35,697 nucleotides of DNA from Phycisphaerales bacterium. Its GTDB lineage: Bacteria > Bacteroidota > Bacteroidia > Chitinophagales > Chitinophagaceae. A program made the position numbers and the translations under genes. This document shows positions 23,201 through 33,791 of this stretch, one piece after another. The stretch covers positions 1 to 35,697 of the forward strand of contig JASGCQ010000017.1 in the NCBI GenBank assembly GCA_030054025.1, given 5' to 3'. Every line of letters begins with the position of its first letter. The first letter of the stretch is position 1. The notes beneath the pieces were generated by a model, which was given only the letters and a program-made list of their open reading frames with translations, ran no database searches and was not told the DNA's origin.

Positions 23201-24460
23201 TTAAAGAGAACGAATGGCAACAACGGGGTCTAATTTGGAGGCTCTATAGGCGGGTATAAATCCTGCAATAATACCTACAAAAGCAGAGGAAAAAATACCA
23301 ATAAAAATATTTTGCAAGGATAATGAAAAATGAGTATCGCTACTGGCACTGACTATGCTTACCAACAACCATACCAATATAAGCCCAATCAAACCACCCA
23401 AGATGCAAAGTATCATAGCCTCTATCAAAAATTCAATCAATATAAAAAGGGAACGCGCACCTATTGCCTTTTTCAAGCCAATGTATTTGGTGCGTTCCTT
23501 CACCGTTACAAACATAATATTGGCGATACCAAACGCTCCTACAATTAATGATATAACACCAATAATCCCCCCAATGGTATTAATGAGTCCAAACATCGTG
23601 TCCATCCTTGCCGTAATTTGACTGAGTTGGTTCACGGCAAAATTATTGGCTTCGCCAGGGCGCACTTTGCGTATGGCGCGTAAGGCACCTTCCACTTCAA
23701 ATTGCATTTCGCTCAATGCAACTCCAGGCTTGGCTTTAATCATAAGGTTGGGATCATAATTGAGGGAGCGAACATCTATGGCAGAGTTGATAGAATTGTA
23801 GGAGATAATCATACAATTATCAAAATTAAAGCCAGCGGCATTTTGCCCTGTTTTTTTCAATTTGCCCACTACTACATAGCTCTTACCCAAAAAAGAAACA
23901 TTTTTACCAATCGGGTTTACATTGCTGCGAAATAGGCTTTCATAGAGTTCTGCCCCAATCACTACAGAAGGTACTCCGCCATCAATCTCAGCGGTACTGA
24001 GGTATCGCCCTTCTGCTACTTCTATATTTTGTAATTTCTCGAAACCTTGAGTTACTGCATAGGCTGTAAAACCTGACACTTCATTGTCAACATACCGAAC
24101 ACTTCTGCCAATAATCCCCAATTGTAAGGTAGCGATTTGTACATCTTTGACATTATTTTGCACAGCACGCAATTCCGACATGCCCATCGAGGGGCGTCGC
24201 CAATACTCCCACCACTTGTACTCACCACCCTCGTCCATCCATGGCCAACGACCAATATAAATCACATCGCTGCCAAGTGTAGCCACTTCGTCTTTGATAT
24301 TTTTTTTAAGGCTATCCAATACCGTAAATACGGCTATGATACAAAAAATGCCAATCGTGATACCTGTAAGCGACAAGGTGCTGCGCAATTTATTGGCTTT
24401 CAGTTCTTGGAAAGCTTGTACAAAACTGGTACTGACAATTTTAGATATTTGATTGCTCAT
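23201..24460 (-). CDS. ABC transporter permease (MacB/FtsX type)
   Basis: 419 residues. One membrane helix near 29-48 (LSLTGITIGIFCIIAVFTVL) is followed by a large periplasmic domain (about 50-280, MacB-type core) and three C-terminal helices (about 292-318, 340-368, 383-405) with the FtsX signature KERTKYIGLKKAIGARSLFILIEFLIEAMIL. Such permeases pair with a separate LolD/MacB-type ATPase; none is encoded nearby, so the partner must be elsewhere. The periplasmic part has a Trp-rich stretch (RWPWMDEGGEYKWWEYWRR). Transport of lipids, peptides or drugs out of the membrane is typical, but the substrate is unknown. The gene is divergent from the MFS gene and heads a run with the PyrR-like and GNAT genes. 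Confidence 0.9.
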   Translation of the reverse strand: MSNQISKIVSTSFVQAFQELKANKLRSTLSLTGITIGIFCIIAVFTVLDSLKKNIKDEVATLGSDVIYIGRWPWMDEGGEYKWWEYWRRPSMGMSELRAVQNNVKDVQIATLQLGIIGRSVRYVDNEVSGFTAYAVTQGFEKLQNIEVAEGRYLSTAEIDGGVPSVVIGAELYESLFRSNVNPIGKNVSFLGKSYVVVGKLKKTGQNAAGFNFDNCMIISYNSINSAIDVRSLNYDPNLMIKAKPGVALSEMQFEVEGALRAIRKVRPGEANNFAVNQLSQITARMDTMFGLINTIGGIIGVISLIVGAFGIANIMFVTVKERTKYIGLKKAIGARSLFILIEFLIEAMILCILGGLIGLILVWLLVSIVSASSDTHFSLSLQNIFIGIFSSAFVGIIAGFIPAYRASKLDPVVAIRSL

Positions 24461-24476
24461 TGTGGGCTACGAAAAG

Positions 24477-24484
24477 CAAATTTA
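24477..24484 (-). promoter_or_regulatory. Possible -7 box for the ABC permease gene
   Basis: TAAATTTG on the minus strand fits TAnnTTTG, 16 bases before the ATG. No convincing -33 element was found at the right distance. Confidence 0.35.
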
Positions 24485-24528
24485 TACTAAGGCTGGTTAT
24501 TTTACATTTTTCTTTTTAGTTAAAACCC

Positions 24529-24536
24529 TACTTTTG
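24529..24536 (+). promoter_or_regulatory. Possible -7 box for the MFS gene
   Basis: TACTTTTG fits TAnnTTTG and lies 28 bases before the proposed TTG start. The -33 region is T-rich but has no exact TTTG. The box supports a start upstream of the first internal ATG. Confidence 0.4.
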
Positions 24537-24564
24537 TCGGCATACCCCCAAAAGAACTTAAATT

Positions 24565-25812
24565 TTGTCGCTCCTACAAACATTTATTGCTAAAAATACA
24601 GTTTTAAAACAAAACCTTTTCAGGCGCTATCTTACTTTTCGTTTGTTTTTGATTGGGGCACTGAATATGCAGGTAACCATTCTTGCATATTGGATATACG
24701 ACATCAGTCATAATGTTCGCTTGGTAGGCGAATTAGGTCTTTGGGAAGCGATACCTGCAATAGGTTGTAGTTTTTTTTCAGGGCATTTTGTTGACCAAAA
24801 AGAAAAGCGAAACTTACTACTCGCTTGTTCTTTACTCTATATCTTGACTGCAGGGTATTTTTGCAGTCTCAGCTTTTTACACGGTGAACATTTAAGTACT
24901 TCTGTAACCGTGCATTTAGTATTTGTCGGCATTTTTATCGGCGGCGTGGTGCGTTCTTTTATAGGCCCCAGTAGTTTTTCTATTTTAGGCTTATTGGTAA
25001 AGCGCAATGAGCTGCAAGCAGCTAGCGGTTGGAGCAGCACTTCTTGGTATCTCGGTTCAGTACTAGGCCCTTTGGTGGGTGGTTTATTGATTGGCATTGT
25101 GGGCATTAAAATGAGTTTGATTACCGTTGCAACCACCTTACTTGTTCCTCTAATTGCAATGTTGCTTATACCGAAGCAAGAAATCATGAAGAAGGGCAAA
25201 GAACCAATTGTGCAAAGCCTGAAGCAAGGCATCAGTTTTGTGTTTAAGTCGCCCATTATTTTATCCGTACTCTCGCTCGATATGTTTGCCGTTTTGTTTG
25301 GCGGTGCCGTAGCCCTGCTACCGGTATATGCTAAAGATATTCTCAAAGTCGGCGAAATTGGCTTTGGTGTAATGCGTGCTGCTCCGGGCATTGGTGCAAT
25401 ATTTACCCTGTTGGCATTGTCCTTTATCCCACTTGAGAAAAAGCCAGGCATCAAATTAATGATTTGCATTGCTGCCTTTGGGCTTTGTATGATTGTATTT
25501 GGCGTCTCTACATGGTTTCCGCTTTCGCTTGCCATGTTGGTGATGGGCGGCATGTTTGATGCGGTGAGTGTGGCTATCCGAGGCACTATTCTACAACTCT
25601 ACACACCCGATGATATGCGCGGGCGAGTAGCCGCTGTCAATACCATGTTCATCAGTTCGAGCAACGAATTGGGTGAGGTGGAAAGCGGCTATACTGCTGC
25701 ATGGATGGGCAGTGTCAATTCAGTAGTATTGGGCGGCTCTATGACATTGTTGGTGGTGCTATTCACTTTTATGTTAGTGCCTTCTCTTAGGGTACTCAAA
25801 CTGAAAAAGTAA
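24565..25812 (+). CDS. MFS transporter (MFS_3/enterobactin-exporter-like)
   Basis: 415 residues with 11-12 membrane helices. The start is taken as TTG at 24565, because the conserved beginning of the family (FRRYLTFRLFLIGALNMQVTILAYWIYDIS) lies upstream of the first ATG at residue 36. MFS motif A is seen between helices 2 and 3 (GHFVDQKEKRNLLL), helix 5 has LGPLVGGLLIG, and near the end DDMRGRVAAVNTMFISSSNELGEVESG is a hallmark of MFS_3 proteins such as EntS. Export of siderophores or drugs driven by the proton gradient is likely; the substrate is unknown. It is divergent from the ABC permease gene. Confidence 0.88.
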   Translation: MSLLQTFIAKNTVLKQNLFRRYLTFRLFLIGALNMQVTILAYWIYDISHNVRLVGELGLWEAIPAIGCSFFSGHFVDQKEKRNLLLACSLLYILTAGYFCSLSFLHGEHLSTSVTVHLVFVGIFIGGVVRSFIGPSSFSILGLLVKRNELQAASGWSSTSWYLGSVLGPLVGGLLIGIVGIKMSLITVATTLLVPLIAMLLIPKQEIMKKGKEPIVQSLKQGISFVFKSPIILSVLSLDMFAVLFGGAVALLPVYAKDILKVGEIGFGVMRAAPGIGAIFTLLALSFIPLEKKPGIKLMICIAAFGLCMIVFGVSTWFPLSLAMLVMGGMFDAVSVAIRGTILQLYTPDDMRGRVAAVNTMFISSSNELGEVESGYTAAWMGSVNSVVLGGSMTLLVVLFTFMLVPSLRVLKLKK

Positions 25813-26275
25813 ATTGGCTTCGTATTTTGTAATACAAATTTAATATCAGAATGACTTAGTGTATATAAATCCCATCTTGTTATAGAAGCTACGGTTTGGT
25901 CAGAGCTATTTTTATGCGACTACGTACAGTTGGCGAGCTGTGTTTCAAGTTGCGTCTTAATATTGATGCTATTTCTATTACTGTTATTGCTACTGGATTG
26001 GACATAATATCTTATATAGCAAAAATCGTGCCAAAGTGTTGTCGAATTGGTATTATTACACTCGTTTGCACTATTATCTCTACTAGCTTTCACTTTGGGC
26101 TATGGATAGTGGACAATATTAATCGTATCATAGCCATCACATCCAAAGCTATCGCTACTCTTTACTATAAATTAGAATTAGTGAACAAAGCGACCGGGCT
26201 CCAAGAATAAAAAACGCCACCACTTGCACTGAGTTTAACAATAGCATTCTCATTTTTGTTCCAAAGTTTTAAACG
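25813..26275. other. Gene-poor stretch with an unexplained open frame
   Basis: The only long frame is 25896-26210 on the plus strand (104 codons from a TTG). Its product has two hydrophobic stretches (IDAISITVIATGLDIISYIA and RIGIITLVCTIISTSF) but no known motif, an odd mix of Ile, Thr and Cys, and no good start context. The minus strand is rich in short near-repeats around ATAGC and GATAG. I cannot say whether this is a small membrane protein, a decayed gene or a non-coding RNA. Nothing else is seen in the stretch. Confidence 0.3.
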
Positions 26276-27079
26276 CTACTTTTTCACTAAAACAATCTGG
26301 CGCTGTAAGGCAAAAGTATTTTGGGAAATGCCTATCAGCGCCTTATCAATAAAATTGAAAAAGTTCAGAATGGTTTTAGGCAATTGAATGGTCTTGGTTT
26401 TGGCGGTTACCCCACCTGACAAAGGGAAAATGGTAAATTCTGTATGCTTTTGGTGGCTGCACTCGAATTTAAAATTGGCTTCAAACTTTTTAATATCGTC
26501 AAACAAAAGATTGGGAATGGCATTATTGCCCGACCATAAGTCGTTAGGGTCGTTACAAACACAATTTTTATCGAAAGGATCAACATTGTAATTGTATCCT
26601 TCGTGCTTCATCAATTTTAGAATAATGCGAAGAAACAGTGAGCAGTTGATTTCTTGTATCAATAAAACTCCATTTGGTTTCAAAACGCGATAACACTCAT
26701 CAAAAAACAAATAGGGCTTGGCCAAATGATGTATCATATTGCTACTCACAATAAAATCTAAACTTTGGTTTTCGTAAGGCATATTGAGTGCATCCACCTT
26801 TTTATCAATCCAGTCAAAATCTGTATAATCGGTTAGTGAATAATGGTCAGATTTTATAAAGAATTCCGACACTCCATTTCCACAGCCCACTTCTATACCA
26901 ATGTCATTTGCTTTGATATAATTGTTCATCCAAGAATATCTTTTGTCAAGCAAGTAAGTGAGATTGCCGGGCCTATTTTGAATAAAATCAGCTCTTGAAG
27001 CAACAACATTATCTACATCTTTCATCTTGTTGAGAGACGAATCGGGCATAAATGTTTTATTTAAAAACAATGGTTTCAT
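26276..27079 (-). CDS. SAM-dependent methyltransferase
   Basis: 267 residues, class I (Methyltransf_11 type). The SAM-binding motif I is IEVGCGNG (62-69). Motif II/III follow with VDALNMPYENQSLDFIVSSNMIHHL and ECYRVLKPNGVLLIQEIN. The C-terminal third contains NCVCNDPNDLWSGNNAIPN, which looks like an acceptor-binding insert, and ends in a region without a family pattern. It is the last gene of the glycan cluster on the minus strand, 36 bases after the epimerase gene, so methylation of a sugar or of a polyprenyl-linked glycan is the likely job; this is inference. Confidence 0.85.
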   Translation of the reverse strand: MKPLFLNKTFMPDSSLNKMKDVDNVVASRADFIQNRPGNLTYLLDKRYSWMNNYIKANDIGIEVGCGNGVSEFFIKSDHYSLTDYTDFDWIDKKVDALNMPYENQSLDFIVSSNMIHHLAKPYLFFDECYRVLKPNGVLLIQEINCSLFLRIILKLMKHEGYNYNVDPFDKNCVCNDPNDLWSGNNAIPNLLFDDIKKFEANFKFECSHQKHTEFTIFPLSGGVTAKTKTIQLPKTILNFFNFIDKALIGISQNTFALQRQIVLVKK

Positions 27080-27115
27080 ATTTGAATAAAATTAAGTTGA
27101 GGAGCAGTAATAATC

Positions 27116-28033
27116 TTAAGAAGTTTTTATCGAATTATAGGTATTCAGTATTCCAGTTTCGAAAGGGGTAAAAGAAAAATTGGCATCCATTTTTCTTATT
27201 ATTTTACTATTGTCAAGAACAATTTTTTTAACATCGCTTGTACGAGCATCTTGATAGTTAAGTTCAAAATTTTGATGAATTAATCTTCTAAATAATTCAA
27301 TAATTTGGTTTAACGAAAATACTTGTGTAGAGCCAATATTATACAATTCTGAATGGTCCCAACCGTCTGATATTCCGATAAACATCAATTTTACTAAATC
27401 GTACACGTATATATAATCACGAATATTTTCGCCATCCCCGAAAATGACAATTGGTTTTTTTATCACAATATTATGAAGTGCTGTATTGATAAAGCCCAAT
27501 CCTTTGCTAACATTTTGCCCTTCGCCATAGACATTAGAAATACGGAAAATAGTATAATTTAAATTAGACTTCTTTTTGAAATAATACAAAAAATGCTCCA
27601 TTGCATTTTTTACAATACCGTATGGCGAGTAGGGAAAATTGGCATTATCTTCGTTAAGGATATTTTGTTGCAAACCATACACAGTGCCACCGCTAGAAGC
27701 AAAACATACTTTTTTTACATTCTGCTCACTTGCTATTTGCAAAAACTGTATGAAGGGTACTAAATTTTGATTGATTTCATCATTTGGATTCAGCCAACTA
27801 GTAGCCGGTATGGTAGCCGAAATTAAATGATAAACAATATCTTGATTTTTAAGAGCAGCAGTTAAGTCCTCCTTTTGACAATAATCTCCTTGAATTTGAT
27901 GTACACTCTTAGGAATTTGAGTATTAAAGGTTCTGCTTAATATCGTGATTTGCAAATTCGATTGTTGCAAAAAATAATTTAACAAGTGCTTTCCAATAAA
28001 CCCATTATGTCCTAAAATCAAAACTTTAATCAT
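27116..28033 (-). CDS. NAD-dependent epimerase/dehydratase (extended SDR)
   Basis: 305 residues. The Rossmann motif GHNGFIG (8-14) departs slightly from GxxGxxG by its His-Asn but keeps the three glycines. The active site has S113/S114 in FASSGGTVYG and Y138-x3-K142 in SPYGIVK. The segment ISNVYGEGQN and RDYIYVYDLVKLM are typical of nucleotide-sugar 4-epimerases and dehydratases (GalE/RmlB relatives). The likely substrate is a UDP- or dTDP-sugar feeding the neighbouring glycosyltransferase, which starts only four bases upstream of this gene's start. Exact reaction unknown. Confidence 0.88.
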   Translation of the reverse strand: MIKVLILGHNGFIGKHLLNYFLQQSNLQITILSRTFNTQIPKSVHQIQGDYCQKEDLTAALKNQDIVYHLISATIPATSWLNPNDEINQNLVPFIQFLQIASEQNVKKVCFASSGGTVYGLQQNILNEDNANFPYSPYGIVKNAMEHFLYYFKKKSNLNYTIFRISNVYGEGQNVSKGLGFINTALHNIVIKKPIVIFGDGENIRDYIYVYDLVKLMFIGISDGWDHSELYNIGSTQVFSLNQIIELFRRLIHQNFELNYQDARTSDVKKIVLDNSKIIRKMDANFSFTPFETGILNTYNSIKTS

Positions 28034-28037
28034 CCAC

Positions 28038-28964
28038 CTAAATATTTATAGTTTCAGCAATAATACTATGCGGACGATTTTGTGTTTCATCATAAATGCG
28101 CACAATATATTCGCCTATTATACCTAAGCATATAAGTGTCAGAGAACCGAAAAATGATATGAGCAATATGATTGTAGCATAACCTTTTTCAGGTAATTGG
28201 CCCATTAGTTTTAAGGTAATTACAAATACACTATATATTGTAGCAATCAATAATCCAATCAAACCCAAATAAGTAATAAACCTAATAGGAATTTTTGAAA
28301 ATGAGAAGATGCCATCGAAAGCTATTTTCAATAGTTTGCTTATGGTATATCCAGATTCCCCCTCTGCCCTAGCTTGCCGTTCATATTGTACTCCTATTTG
28401 TTTAAATCCAACCCAGGCCCTGATACCACGCAGAAAAGGATTTTTTTCGTTTAAAAGCAACATTTTCTCAATAACAACTTTTTTCATCACACAAAAATCG
28501 CCAGTATCTAATGGGATTTCAATGTTGCTCAATTTTTGTAAAATTCTATAGAAAGCATTGTATGCGACCTTTTTGAAGAATCTTTCTTTTCTTTTTCGTC
28601 GGACACCATAGGCCACATCATAGCCGTTATTTAAATAATCAAAAAAACCGGGAAGTATAGAAGGTGGGTCTTGCAAATCATCATCAATAATAGCAATGTA
28701 CTCACCTGTAGCATATTGCAGACCTGTCCTCACTGCTACTTGGTGACCAAAATTTCGGGATAACTTGATTCCTTTGATGTAAGAATATTGTTTTTGTAAT
28801 AAAATGATTTGTTCAAAACTATTATCCTTACTACCATCATCCACCAACACAAGCTCTAAATTCCAATTGTTATTAATTCTTTGCTCGTCAATAGCATAAA
28901 GCAGTTTGGGCAAAAAAGAGCAAGAATTAAAAACGGGTACAATGATGGATATTTTTGTGCTCAT
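28038..28964 (-). CDS. GT2 glycosyltransferase (DPM1/GtrB-like)
   Basis: 308 residues. The GT-A domain has VDDGSKDNS (41-49), SRNFGHQVAVRTGLQYATGEYIAIIDDDLQDPP with the metal-binding DDD at 94-96 and D99, and FLRGIRAWVGFKQIGV, all usual for polyprenyl-phosphate glycosyltransferases such as GtrB and DPM1. Two C-terminal membrane helices (about 233-258 and 268-292) anchor it. It should move a sugar from a nucleotide donor to a lipid phosphate for export. It is followed closely by the epimerase gene and preceded by the FAD oxidoreductase gene. Confidence 0.93.
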   Translation of the reverse strand: MSTKISIIVPVFNSCSFLPKLLYAIDEQRINNNWNLELVLVDDGSKDNSFEQIILLQKQYSYIKGIKLSRNFGHQVAVRTGLQYATGEYIAIIDDDLQDPPSILPGFFDYLNNGYDVAYGVRRKRKERFFKKVAYNAFYRILQKLSNIEIPLDTGDFCVMKKVVIEKMLLLNEKNPFLRGIRAWVGFKQIGVQYERQARAEGESGYTISKLLKIAFDGIFSFSKIPIRFITYLGLIGLLIATIYSVFVITLKLMGQLPEKGYATIILLISFFGSLTLICLGIIGEYIVRIYDETQNRPHSIIAETINI

Positions 28965-29055
28965 GGTTTTTTTAATAGTTTGGCGAAACTTCTATTTTTA
29001 ATCTATGGGATATTGCTACTTTTTAAGGCTAATGAATTAAAATTACTATAAAAAT

Positions 29056-30423
29056 TTAAAAACCAATTGTTGCAGACATAGATTTGTTTTTGGGTACATA
29101 GTCCGTATCCATTCCCATAACACGACAAGCTTCAGCGGCAATCCTAATAGAGTTATTGACACCTCTCTCGTCTGGATACACGTGGCTCATATTAGCCATA
29201 TACAAATTTTTGATTGGTGTTTGGCAATTCAAGATTTTTTCGGAAAAATTAAAATCACATACAGGTGCGGCAGTCATCGTTTTGAAAACAAAACTATTGA
29301 TAATAAAAGCCTCTTCAAAATCAGGATAAATGTCCTTTAGACGGCTAATCATCAACGTTTTAATCTCCTCATTAGGCATTTTTGCCAAATCCTCTTCGTG
29401 CGCAAAATACCTTGAAAGGTAGGCGATATGCCTGCCTTGGTAATTATCTGGAGACACAAAATTAGTATGCTCAATAACTCCTCCAAACGGATAACCATCA
29501 TCGGCAATATTCAACCAATAAATGTCACTCAGTTTTTGGGTCATTTCTAAAACCACACAAACAGCTCCAAAATATTTTATTTCATTTATAGCTGCAGCAT
29601 ATTCGGGCATCTCGTTTTGTATAAACGATGCAAAGTAGCAAGAAGGCAGCGTGAAAAGATATTTTTTTGCGTGCAAGTTGCTTCCGTCTTTGAAATGCAA
29701 TTGCTTAATTTCTTTGTTATCAAATTCTATTTTCTCGAGGTGGGTGTTGTTCAGTAAACTAACGTTATTTTTTTTCATTGCTTCTAGCAATGCATCTAAC
29801 ATTATTTGTAAACTGCCCTCTAAATAACCCAAACGTTCATCACCTTTTTTTCTAGAACCTAATCTTTGCCTCATTCTACCAACCATCCATGCTAGTGGAA
29901 CAATGGGTGCATAAGGCCCAAATTTGATATTCAACATTGGTGTCCATAATGATTGGGCGGTACTTTTACCCGACCATTTTTCAAACCAAGTTTTGGCACC
30001 TATATTTTCATTATTTTTCCAAGTAGCTAATTTGCCCAAATACATAGACGTCAAACCAAACTTGATTTTATCTACCCAATTGATGGGCTTAAACTTGAAA
30101 AGGTCTGTAATATTATTAAAGGGGTAGATTTTTCTATTTCTAAAAACACCCATTGTGGTTAGCCTGTAGATAAGTTTATCATCAATTTCAAGCTCTTTAA
30201 TTAACCAATTTAACTCGGCATCATGTGTAAAAAAATGATGGTAAAAGTATTCAAGCTTTGTGCCTGCTATTTCAAACGTATTTAATAATCCTCCAAAATT
30301 GTTAGAATTTTCAACTACTGCAACTTTTTTACCTTCTTTACTTGCAAGATAAGCACTTACCAAACCTGTAATGCCACCACCTACAACTATTAAATCGTAT
30401 TGATTATTATCAGCTCCGTTCAT
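29056..30423 (-). CDS. FAD-dependent amine-oxidase-type oxidoreductase
   Basis: 455 residues. The FAD-binding start is DLIVVGGGITGLVSAYLASKEGKKVAVVENSNNFGG with GGGITG at 15-20 and E38 for the ribose. The C-terminal part YPDERGVNNSIRIAAEACRVMG is the second half of the FAD site. The fold is that of amine oxidases, protoporphyrinogen oxidase and UDP-galactopyranose mutase. The motif FYHHFFTHDAELNWLIKEL is found in the group often located in glycan clusters, where a UDP-sugar or lipid substrate is suspected. It is the first gene of the cluster; no promoter was clear in the 143 bases upstream. Confidence 0.85.
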   Translation of the reverse strand: MNGADNNQYDLIVVGGGITGLVSAYLASKEGKKVAVVENSNNFGGLLNTFEIAGTKLEYFYHHFFTHDAELNWLIKELEIDDKLIYRLTTMGVFRNRKIYPFNNITDLFKFKPINWVDKIKFGLTSMYLGKLATWKNNENIGAKTWFEKWSGKSTAQSLWTPMLNIKFGPYAPIVPLAWMVGRMRQRLGSRKKGDERLGYLEGSLQIMLDALLEAMKKNNVSLLNNTHLEKIEFDNKEIKQLHFKDGSNLHAKKYLFTLPSCYFASFIQNEMPEYAAAINEIKYFGAVCVVLEMTQKLSDIYWLNIADDGYPFGGVIEHTNFVSPDNYQGRHIAYLSRYFAHEEDLAKMPNEEIKTLMISRLKDIYPDFEEAFIINSFVFKTMTAAPVCDFNFSEKILNCQTPIKNLYMANMSHVYPDERGVNNSIRIAAEACRVMGMDTDYVPKNKSMSATIGF

Positions 30424-30566
30424 TTTTTAATTTTTAATTATAAATAAAGTACAGCTTTTCAACTTGTACATTATCAATTTTATGATACAAATTTGAGTTA
30501 CAATTCAATTCATCCACCGCCCCTGACTGCAATTTTCAAACACCAGAAAGTGCCCAATGCTATTTT

Positions 30567-33500
30567 TTACAAAGTACGTTTAGTTTCTACCTCTTCATAT
30601 CCTTCTACAATGTCACCCACACGGATATCATTGTAATTCTTAATCATCAAACCGCACTCATAACCATTATTTACTTCTTTTACGTCATCTTTATAACGTT
30701 TGAGCGATGACAACTCTCCAGTATGAACCACAATACCATCACGAATAATATTAATCTTGGTTTTGCGTTCCATTTTGCCATCAAGCACATAACATCCTGC
30801 GATGGTACCTACGCCACCAATCTTGTACACTTCGCGTACTTCGATATTGGCAACAATTTTCTTCTCCACTTTGGGTTCCAAAAGGCCCTCCATGGCACTC
30901 CTGACATCTTGTATAGCATCGTATATGATGGAGTAATTGCGGATCTCAATATTTTCTTGTTCGGCAAGTTTGCCTGCTTGCGCAGAAGGGCGAACTTGGA
31001 ATCCAATAATAATAGCATCTGATGCCGTAGCCAATAACACATCGCTTTCAGTAATTTGACCAACCGCTTTGTGTACGATATTTACCGCTACTTCTTCAGT
31101 AGATAATTTTTGTAATGAATCGCTCAAGGCTTCTACAGAACCATCGAAATCACCTTTGATGATAATCGCCAATTCTTTAAAGTTGCCCAATGCCAAACGA
31201 CGACCAATTTCATCCAAAGTAATATGCTTGCGAGCACGAATAGCTTGTTCGCGCAATATTTGTGCGCGGTGGGTAGCTATATTTTTAGCTTCGTTCTCAT
31301 CACCATATTGCTTGAATTTCTCTCCCGCTTGCGGTGCTCCATTCAGGCCTAATATTTGTACTGGAGCAGATGGACCTGCTTTGGTTACACGCTGACCACG
31401 TTCGTTGAACATTGCCTTAATTTTACCATAATATTGCCCACACAAAATCATTTCGCCTTGTTCCAAAGTACCATTTTGCACCAATACAGTAGATACATAT
31501 CCTCTACCCTTGTCTAAGGATGCTTCGATAACACTACCAGTAGCATACTTATCGGGGTTAGCTTTTAATTCTAGCAATTCAGACTCAAGTATGATTTTTT
31601 CTAACAAAAGATTAATGTTTAATCCTTTCTTGGCTGATATTTCTTGGCTTTGGAATTTACCACCCCAATCTTCCACAAGGATATTCATCCCCGCCAATTG
31701 TTCTTTAATTTTTTCGGGATTAGCACCCTCTTTGTCCATCTTGTTGATAGCAAATATCATAGGCAATCCTGCAGCTTGAGCATGCGAGATAGCCTCTCGG
31801 GTTTGAGGCATTATAGCATCGTCAGCAGCAATTACAATAACGGCTAAATCCGCTACTTTAGCACCCCTTGCACGCATTGCCGTAAAGGCTTCGTGGCCCG
31901 GAGTATCTAAGAATGTAATTCTTTTTCCTGTAGGGCTTACTACTTGATAAGCGCCAATATGCTGGGTAATTCCACCTGCCTCACCTGCTACTACATTGGC
32001 TTCGCGAATGTAATCGAGCAAAGAAGTCTTACCGTGGTCAACGTGTCCCATGATAGTAACAATTGGTGCTCTATCTTTCAAATCTTCTGGAGCATCCAAT
32101 TCTTCTTCCTCCTCCTCCTCATTCTGATCAAGATTAATAAATTCAACTACATAATTGAGTTCACTGGCTACCAATTCGATAATTTCTGCATCCAAGCGTT
32201 GGTTGATAGAAACCATGATACCCAAGCTCATACATTTACTAATGACATCGGTAAATGGCACATCCAAAATGCTGGCAAATTCACTTACAGAAATAAATTC
32301 CGTAACCTTAATGATTTGACCATCTTCATGCTCGGCAGCAGCACGTTTTTCTGCCATCAACTCACGCTTATCTCGGCGGTATTTGGCTTTCTGGGCTTTA
32401 GTAGCACCACGTCCGGTAGCTCCAGCAAGCTTGCTTTGTGTTTCGTGTATTTTCTTTTGAATTTGTTTAGCATCAATTTCTTGAGGCTGTTGCTGAAATC
32501 TTCCTGCACCTTGTCCCCCACCACGACGGTCGTTGTTGGCCCCACCTTGCGATTGGTTTTTACCTCTACTATCATTGTTGTTAGACGTATTTCTATTGCC
32601 CATCGGGCCCGTACCACTCTGTCTTGGTGCAGTATTTGCACTACCCTGCCCTGGAGTACGATTGGCTCCTGCGGCAGTGCCTCGTTGGTCTGGCCGGAAA
32701 GATTCGGGTTTCTTTTGAACAGGAATACGTTTACGATTACGTTTTTCACGGCTATCGCGCCCGTCGTTCCCATTATTAATGGGCAACTCAATTTTACCGA
32801 TAATTTTAGGACCTTCTAATTTAGGCACCTTCATTTCGATGTGCTCTTGCTTAGCATCTTCATTGCTATCGGTTTCAGGAACAACTTCGCTTACCGGCTC
32901 GGTTTTTTCCACAACTTCTTCTGCAACAATCTCCTTTTTCGGTATTTTAGCTTTTTTGGGCAATACGGCTTCTTCTGCAACAACCGCTTTAGCCTTTATT
33001 GTTTTAGCTGCGGCAGGTTTTTCTGAAGCATCTTCAATTTCTTTTTTCTTGACCGATTTTTTAGGTCTGGTAGATTGGTTTAAATCTTCAAGATTAATCT
33101 TGCCTAATATATTGGGACCATCTACTTTAGCAGTCTTGACATCTATATGTTCTGGCGCTTTAACTTTAGGTTTTTCGACTACTACTTTAGGTTCTTCTAC
33201 CTTCTTTTCCTTAGCGACATTTGCTGGTTTGGAGACTTTTTCCAAATCTATTTTACCTACCACTACAGGAGCAATTTTAGAGACCACTATTGGTTCCTCT
33301 TTTACTTCTTCTTCTTTGGGTTCCTCCTTTTTGTCTTTTGCAACAGGGGCAGGTATTTCAACTTTAGTATCTGCCGTCGCTACTACAGGCTCTGTTTTTG
33401 CAATTACTTCTACAGGCTCTTCTACCGCCTTTTTTCGAGCACTGGGCAAGGCAATCTCATCACTCTTCTTCTTGACGAGTTTGTCTTTTGCAAACTCTGC

Positions 33501-33659
33501 CTGAAGAGCATAGTACATGTCTTCGGTCAGTTTGGTATTCGGATTACTAGCATTAATTTCAAATTTTTTATTAGTCAGGAACTCAACAAGAGTTTCCTTG
33601 CCAATATTAAATTCTTTGGCCGCTGCCAGCAATCGTGGTGTTGTATTTTCTGTAGCCAT
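30567..33659 (-). CDS. infB: Translation initiation factor IF-2
   Basis: 1,030 residues, the long form. IF-2 is the GTPase that places fMet-tRNA on the 30S subunit and promotes subunit joining. An IF2-N domain (8-33: [26 protein letters not shown]) is followed by a long disordered region: Lys/Glu/Val/Pro-rich (about 65-290), then Arg/Gly/Asn/Gln-rich (about 300-395). It contains a repeated element [13 protein letters not shown] / [11 protein letters not shown], related to [11 protein letters not shown]. The second IF2-N lies near 455-490. The G domain has GHVDHGKT (538-545), [15 protein letters not shown], and [11 protein letters not shown]. Domains 2-4 are complete. It is the last gene of rimP-nusA-infB. 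Confidence 0.98.
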   Translation of the reverse strand: MATENTTPRLLAAAKEFNIGKETLVEFLTNKKFEINASNPNTKLTEDMYYALQAEFAKDKLVKKKSDEIALPSARKKAVEEPVEVIAKTEPVVATADTKVEIPAPVAKDKKEEPKEEEVKEEPIVVSKIAPVVVGKIDLEKVSKPANVAKEKKVEEPKVVVEKPKVKAPEHIDVKTAKVDGPNILGKINLEDLNQSTRPKKSVKKKEIEDASEKPAAAKTIKAKAVVAEEAVLPKKAKIPKKEIVAEEVVEKTEPVSEVVPETDSNEDAKQEHIEMKVPKLEGPKIIGKIELPINNGNDGRDSREKRNRKRIPVQKKPESFRPDQRGTAAGANRTPGQGSANTAPRQSGTGPMGNRNTSNNNDSRGKNQSQGGANNDRRGGGQGAGRFQQQPQEIDAKQIQKKIHETQSKLAGATGRGATKAQKAKYRRDKRELMAEKRAAAEHEDGQIIKVTEFISVSEFASILDVPFTDVISKCMSLGIMVSINQRLDAEIIELVASELNYVVEFINLDQNEEEEEEELDAPEDLKDRAPIVTIMGHVDHGKTSLLDYIREANVVAGEAGGITQHIGAYQVVSPTGKRITFLDTPGHEAFTAMRARGAKVADLAVIVIAADDAIMPQTREAISHAQAAGLPMIFAINKMDKEGANPEKIKEQLAGMNILVEDWGGKFQSQEISAKKGLNINLLLEKIILESELLELKANPDKYATGSVIEASLDKGRGYVSTVLVQNGTLEQGEMILCGQYYGKIKAMFNERGQRVTKAGPSAPVQILGLNGAPQAGEKFKQYGDENEAKNIATHRAQILREQAIRARKHITLDEIGRRLALGNFKELAIIIKGDFDGSVEALSDSLQKLSTEEVAVNIVHKAVGQITESDVLLATASDAIIIGFQVRPSAQAGKLAEQENIEIRNYSIIYDAIQDVRSAMEGLLEPKVEKKIVANIEVREVYKIGGVGTIAGCYVLDGKMERKTKINIIRDGIVVHTGELSSLKRYKDDVKEVNNGYECGLMIKNYNDIRVGDIVEGYEEVETKRTL

Positions 33660-33722
33660 TCGTTACTTTAGTCAATAAAAATTGTCTTATTCTTTCTTTG
33701 CATTCCGCTTTTGACTAATATA

Positions 33723-33730
33723 CAAACTTA
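33723..33730 (-). promoter_or_regulatory. Possible internal -7 box before infB
   Basis: TAAGTTTG on the minus strand, in the 132-base gap between nusA and infB, fits TAnnTTTG. No TTTG lies at the normal distance upstream, so this is weak. Confidence 0.25.
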
Positions 33731-33791
33731 CACTTTTTATATTAATTGTAGTTGCATCTTGAACGCAAACGAAAGTTATCTTATTCTATAC

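Noticed and set aside
32779..33504. 241-codon open frame on the plus strand, Ser/Thr/Phe-rich
   Set aside because: It is the antisense of the Lys/Glu/Val-rich linker of infB; low-complexity coding DNA often leaves the other strand open.
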